Of a DNA stretch of 64,000 bases, positions 60,855 through 64,000 are shown in pieces. The DNA is from Fagopyrum homotropicum. Its lineage: Eukaryota; Streptophyta; Magnoliopsida; Caryophyllales; Polygonaceae. Within the stretch, counting starts at the first letter, position 1. Every line of letters starts with the position of its first letter. The position numbers were made by a program, and so were the translations under genes. The DNA is taken from NCBI GenBank assembly GCA_033239125.1, contig BSWB01000005.1:113212494-113276493 (forward strand). Direction: 5' to 3'. The notes beneath the pieces are model-generated. The model did not search any database, had not been told where the DNA came from, and saw only the letters and a program-made list of their open reading frames with translations.

Positions 60855-61356
60855 ATCTTAGTGCTATCTTGGTGAGTATGTGATTAAGTGCTTACATGCC
60901 TTGATATGTTTATTCCATGCTAGCTATGATGTGATTTATGATCTTATAAGATCTTGATGTGCTAGCGTGATGTATGTTTATAGCTGGAGATGGTTCTTTC
61001 CTCCATGCTATTTGAGTGTGATTAGGATGCAGCTGGAGATGGTTCTTTCCTCCATGCTACCTTGATGGACATAGTTTCATTGGAGATGTTATTCCTCCAT
61101 GCGTTGTATATGAGTATGATTTGGCTAGAGATATGCTTCCTCTATGCCTTGTGATGTGGTAGGGCGAGAGATGTAATTCCTCTATGCCTTTGGGTGGCGT
61201 TTTGGCCCTGTTTTCTAGAGTTGATGATTCCTGCATGTTCATGATTGAGGTTATAGATTGTTATAGGTTATGACCTTCTGAGCGGAGATGTGATACCTCC
61301 GATAGAGGGAGAGAGTTATACCTCGGTCTATGGGTCCGAGAGGATTTGGGATTTTG
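60855..61356 (+). other. Untranslated 3' part of the element, with GGAGATG repeats
   Basis: Between the end of pol and the PPT. AGCTGGAGATGGTTCTTTCC occurs twice (near 60983 and 61031), followed by looser GAGATGT.ATTCCTC copies (61080-61210). No frame is supported. Confidence 0.7.
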
Positions 61357-61390
61357 CAAGTTTCGGGACGAAACTTGTTTTTAAGGGGGG
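61357..61390 (+). other. Hairpin and polypurine tract before the 3' LTR
   Basis: A perfect 9-bp inverted repeat, CAAGTTTCG / CGAAACTTG with loop GGA (61357-61377), then TTTTTAAGGGGGG, the plus-strand primer site, five bases before the LTR. Confidence 0.9.
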
Positions 61391-61395
61391 TGAGA

Positions 61396-63285
61396 TGTAC
61401 GAGCCTAGTTACTGTGAGTGTGTGTTGTGGACCTAGATTTGGCCTAAACCGCCCTTGCGTGACCCAGAGGCCACCCCTGCGGTTTGCCTGGGCCGCACCT
61501 GTGCCTCACAAGCTCCGCCCCTACGGCTCTGTGAGGCTGCAGCCGTCTTTGTTGACCCCTTGACCCGTGCTTTACCCTTTTCCTCCCTTTATAAGCTTCT
61601 TCTCTTTCCTTCTTGATGAGGGTTCTTCATTTGCAGCTCCATCTCTTTCCTTATGTTCATCTTCCTCTTCCTTCTCCCTTGGATCTCTTCTTGATCTTTG
61701 CTTGAGCATGTGTGAGTTTGAGAGCTTATGAGCTTGGCTTTGTTGCTGATTGTTGATGGATGATGTTGTTGTGCCTTGTTGAGCCAGCTTGGAGGTTGTG
61801 GTGAGAGTTTCTGCATCTACATAGGTTCAGCTTGGTGAGTTCATCTCCCATCTCTTCCTATCTTTCTTCTTTCTTTCTTCTTTCCTTTCTTCCTTCCATT
61901 CTAGCTTAGGTTCCACAAGTTTGATCTTGTGACAGCCTTGATTGGCTTCAATTGATGTATATATGTATCTATATGTATGTGCATGGCTGTTGGATGAAGA
62001 AAGAGTGAAGAAGATCGAGTGAAGAAGCTAAGGACAACCGGAGGTGCATTCTCTGCACACCAGCCGTCCCTGCGCCCTTCTGGACCGCCCCTGTGCCACC
62101 TTCTAGCCGCCCCTGCGGCCACCTACACTAGCTGGTGTTTTCACTTGGTTCTGCAGGTTTGTCTTGTTTCTAGGCTTGCCTATGGATGACATTGCCTCTT
62201 CCTTTCCTAGTATGAGAGTGTAGTATCATGCTAGGGTTAGAGGAGAGTGCTTAGATGATGTATGATCATGTTATACCTTGTATGGCCTTTGAGGATTATT
62301 AGGTTGTGAAGTTAGGTTGAGGATGATCCTGTGGATCCCTTGGGTCTAGGTGTGACCCCTTTGATTTATAGGAGATTTACATATCTCTATGCCTTGTTAT
62401 TAGGCAGTGCCCCTCTCAATAGTGGAGGTTGATTGTGGTTGAGCTTTGTAGGAGGTTGAGGTAAGTCTGTAGAACTTACTTAGTTACCATCCTTATATTG
62501 GGTGTCTACATGAGTGGTGTATGCGTTATATGTTTGCTATGATAGCATGAGATGTCGTTTATTACCGACCTATGTTTTATTGATTGCCCCGTATGCGTGG
62601 CTGTGATAACCTTTCCCTTTCAACCCGCCGAGGAGTGTGGGAGGTTCTCTGGCGTCAAGCAGTCTGGTACACAGGAAGGGCATAATCCACTCCCATAGGG
62701 TACACGGGTTGTGTGACCGACACTACTTCCAGATGGCTAGCAGGCCTAGAGGCAAGAATGTATCGGTCCTCGTGTCACATACTTTCATCTATCTATATTT
62801 ATACGATTTGAGTGAATGACTATTATATAAGGATAATAAATGGGTAAATGTGTGATAGCATGCTGATGTGTTTATCTTTCATGATTGTGCTTGTGCATTA
62901 CTCTTTATATGTATGGTTAGCTAATGGTTTCAAACCATGTTGTAGATGCCCTACAGGATAGGCGTGTTGCTGATTGTCCTGGCAGGGTGGCGGGCCGAGG
63001 ACCTCTCGTACATAGGATGGCTGTGGCTTTTGAGGTTGTTTATGTTTCCCTCCTGTGTGAGGATGATCTTTTGTATACTTCCTGAGTGAGGATGTTGTTT
63101 TATACTCGGCTATGATGATGTTCACCTTTTGGTTGTACAATTTATACAGTTTTATGCATTTGTTTTATATCTTTTGGTTCCATATTGTAAGGTCCAGTGA
63201 ATTTGTTGTCAGGCTAGGGTCAGGATCCAGTGTGAAATCCTAGCCCAATGTGACACTCCGAGTCTCGCGGATTCGGGGTCTTACA
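61396..63285 (+). repeat. 3' LTR of the Tekay-type element
   Basis: TGTACGAGCC...GGTCTTACA, 1890 bp, collinear with the 5' LTR and shorter by about 29 bases because of one main deletion near 62090. It ends against the ATAGA duplication. Confidence 0.95.
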
Positions 63286-63290
63286 ATAGA
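63286..63290. repeat. Target-site duplication, right (ATAGA)
   Basis: Pairs with 53914-53918. Confidence 0.95.
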
Positions 63291-64000
63291 TATTGTCATT
63301 ATGACGCTTGACTGCATGGAATATCGACCTCTTATCCGTAGTTTGATGAATTTTTCGGTAAATGCATAAAAATAAGTCTTGTATGCCTGAAATGTGAAAT
63401 AACTGGAAGTAGATACCGAAAACACAATACGATTTCATTTTGCGTTATAAGTATATATTCTTGCTAAAACTTGTGTAAAACAGCATGAATAGCAAGGTAG
63501 AAAACACGTGTGTTTCGATGCTATCAAAATACTTCATACTTATCTCCTACTCGTCATCGAGTAAGTAATATGAAAATCAATGTTGTATGGTACATGCATG
63601 AATCTAAAAAACTCGAAGTAAGAAGCCACGAAAAGGAAAGTGTCAGCTTCCGAGTGAACTCACAACTCGGAGAAAGAAGTTGGGAAAAATCGAGAGAAGA
63701 ATACATTCCACTCGAGCAAAGAAGAATGTGGTATTCACAAAGTTCAATGTCTCTCGAGTTAACATCGAGTGACACTCCACTCAAGCAAAGAAGACAAGAA
63801 TGCAGATTTGCCAACGTCTCTCGAGTTAGCCACTTCACTCGAGCTAAAAAGACAAGAAAAGTTGAGAGAAGAAGACAAGTCACACACAAGAAGAAGACGA
63901 CCACTAAGTTGGTTGAAGAACTAGAGGTTATAGAGGAAAAATCCAGTCTAAGTGTATTCCTCACTCAAGGGTGGCTCTTCCGAGTTTCTGCATCAACTCC
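63291..64000. other. Repeat-like DNA with CTCGAG motifs
   Basis: No gene supported. From about 63650 to 63860 the words GTCTCTCGAGTTA (twice), CACTCGAGC (twice) and AGCAAAGAAG (twice) are clustered. It may belong to another repeat that the Tekay-type element entered. The minus-strand frame at 63554-63964 has no family features. Confidence 0.5.

Larger units (their letters stand above)
53919..63285 (+). mobile_element. Ty3/gypsy Tekay-type (chromovirus) LTR retrotransposon, coding region broken
   Basis: A 9367-bp element with LTRs at 53919-55837 and 61396-63285, PBS, gag, protease, RT, RNase H, integrase, chromodomain-like tail, PPT, and a perfect ATAGA target duplication. The gene order protease-RT-RNase H-integrase defines Ty3/gypsy. 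The C-terminal HPVFHVSRLREYIPDP and the following chromodomain-like part suit the Tekay/Del branch. Every coding part is interrupted by stops or frameshifts, so the copy is dead on its own, though LTRs and priming sites remain. The LTRs differ by scattered, mostly C/T and G/A changes and a deletion of about 29 bp, so the insertion is not recent. Confidence 0.95.

Noticed and set aside
63554..63964. 136-codon minus-strand frame
   Set aside because: Hydrophobic low-complexity translation of the CTCGAG and GAAGA-rich stretch; no family or context supports it.

Overview
This is a stretch of nuclear DNA from a flowering plant, most likely a eudicot. The evidence is four intron-containing or plant-specific protein genes with clear land-plant relatives, AT-rich spacers and introns, and dense nested transposable elements of typical plant families (Ty3/gypsy Tekay-like, hAT, PIF/Harbinger, LINE). 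I see no CRISPR array, bacterial operon, tRNA or rRNA.

Layout. 1-6070: the 3' part of a very decayed Ty3/gypsy element with a 2.6-kb LTR. 6071-9716: spacer with a dispersed repeat, a microsatellite and a small MITE. 9717-22279 (minus): a 22-exon gene for a PH-START-DUF1336 (EDR2-like) protein, rebuilt here exon by exon to 745 codons. 22280-34545: transposon-rich, with a 3.4-kb hAT element (8-bp TSD) carrying a 112-bp satellite, a cluster of hairpins, a broken PIF/Harbinger transposase and a fold-back MITE. 34546-36746 (minus): a five-exon gene for a plant-specific protein of unknown function (475 codons). 37071-43790: an RNase H fragment, a minisatellite split by a second copy of the dispersed repeat, one LTR plus gag remnant of another retrotransposon, and a LINE 3' remnant. 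44466-48835 (plus): a PB1-domain Raf-like protein kinase, eight or nine coding exons. 49477-49827 (minus): a short single-exon plant protein. 50090-53913: spacer with a PIF/Harbinger-type non-autonomous element (TAA TSD) and short duplications. 53914-63290: an almost structurally complete Ty3/gypsy Tekay-type retrotransposon with two LTRs, PBS, PPT and a perfect 5-bp TSD, whose coding region is broken by stops and frameshifts. 63291-64000: repeat-like sequence.

The host genes do not form a functional cluster. The EDR2-like protein (lipid and membrane-associated, defence or cell-death related in its family) and the Raf-like kinase (MAPKKK group) both belong to families with stress-signalling members, but nothing here shows that they act together. 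The rest is mostly layered transposon insertion. I found no clearly new biological system. The most unusual signals are the 112-bp satellite inside the hAT element, the clustered 17-bp hairpins near 28.8 kb, and hairpins conserved between the two related Ty3 elements.
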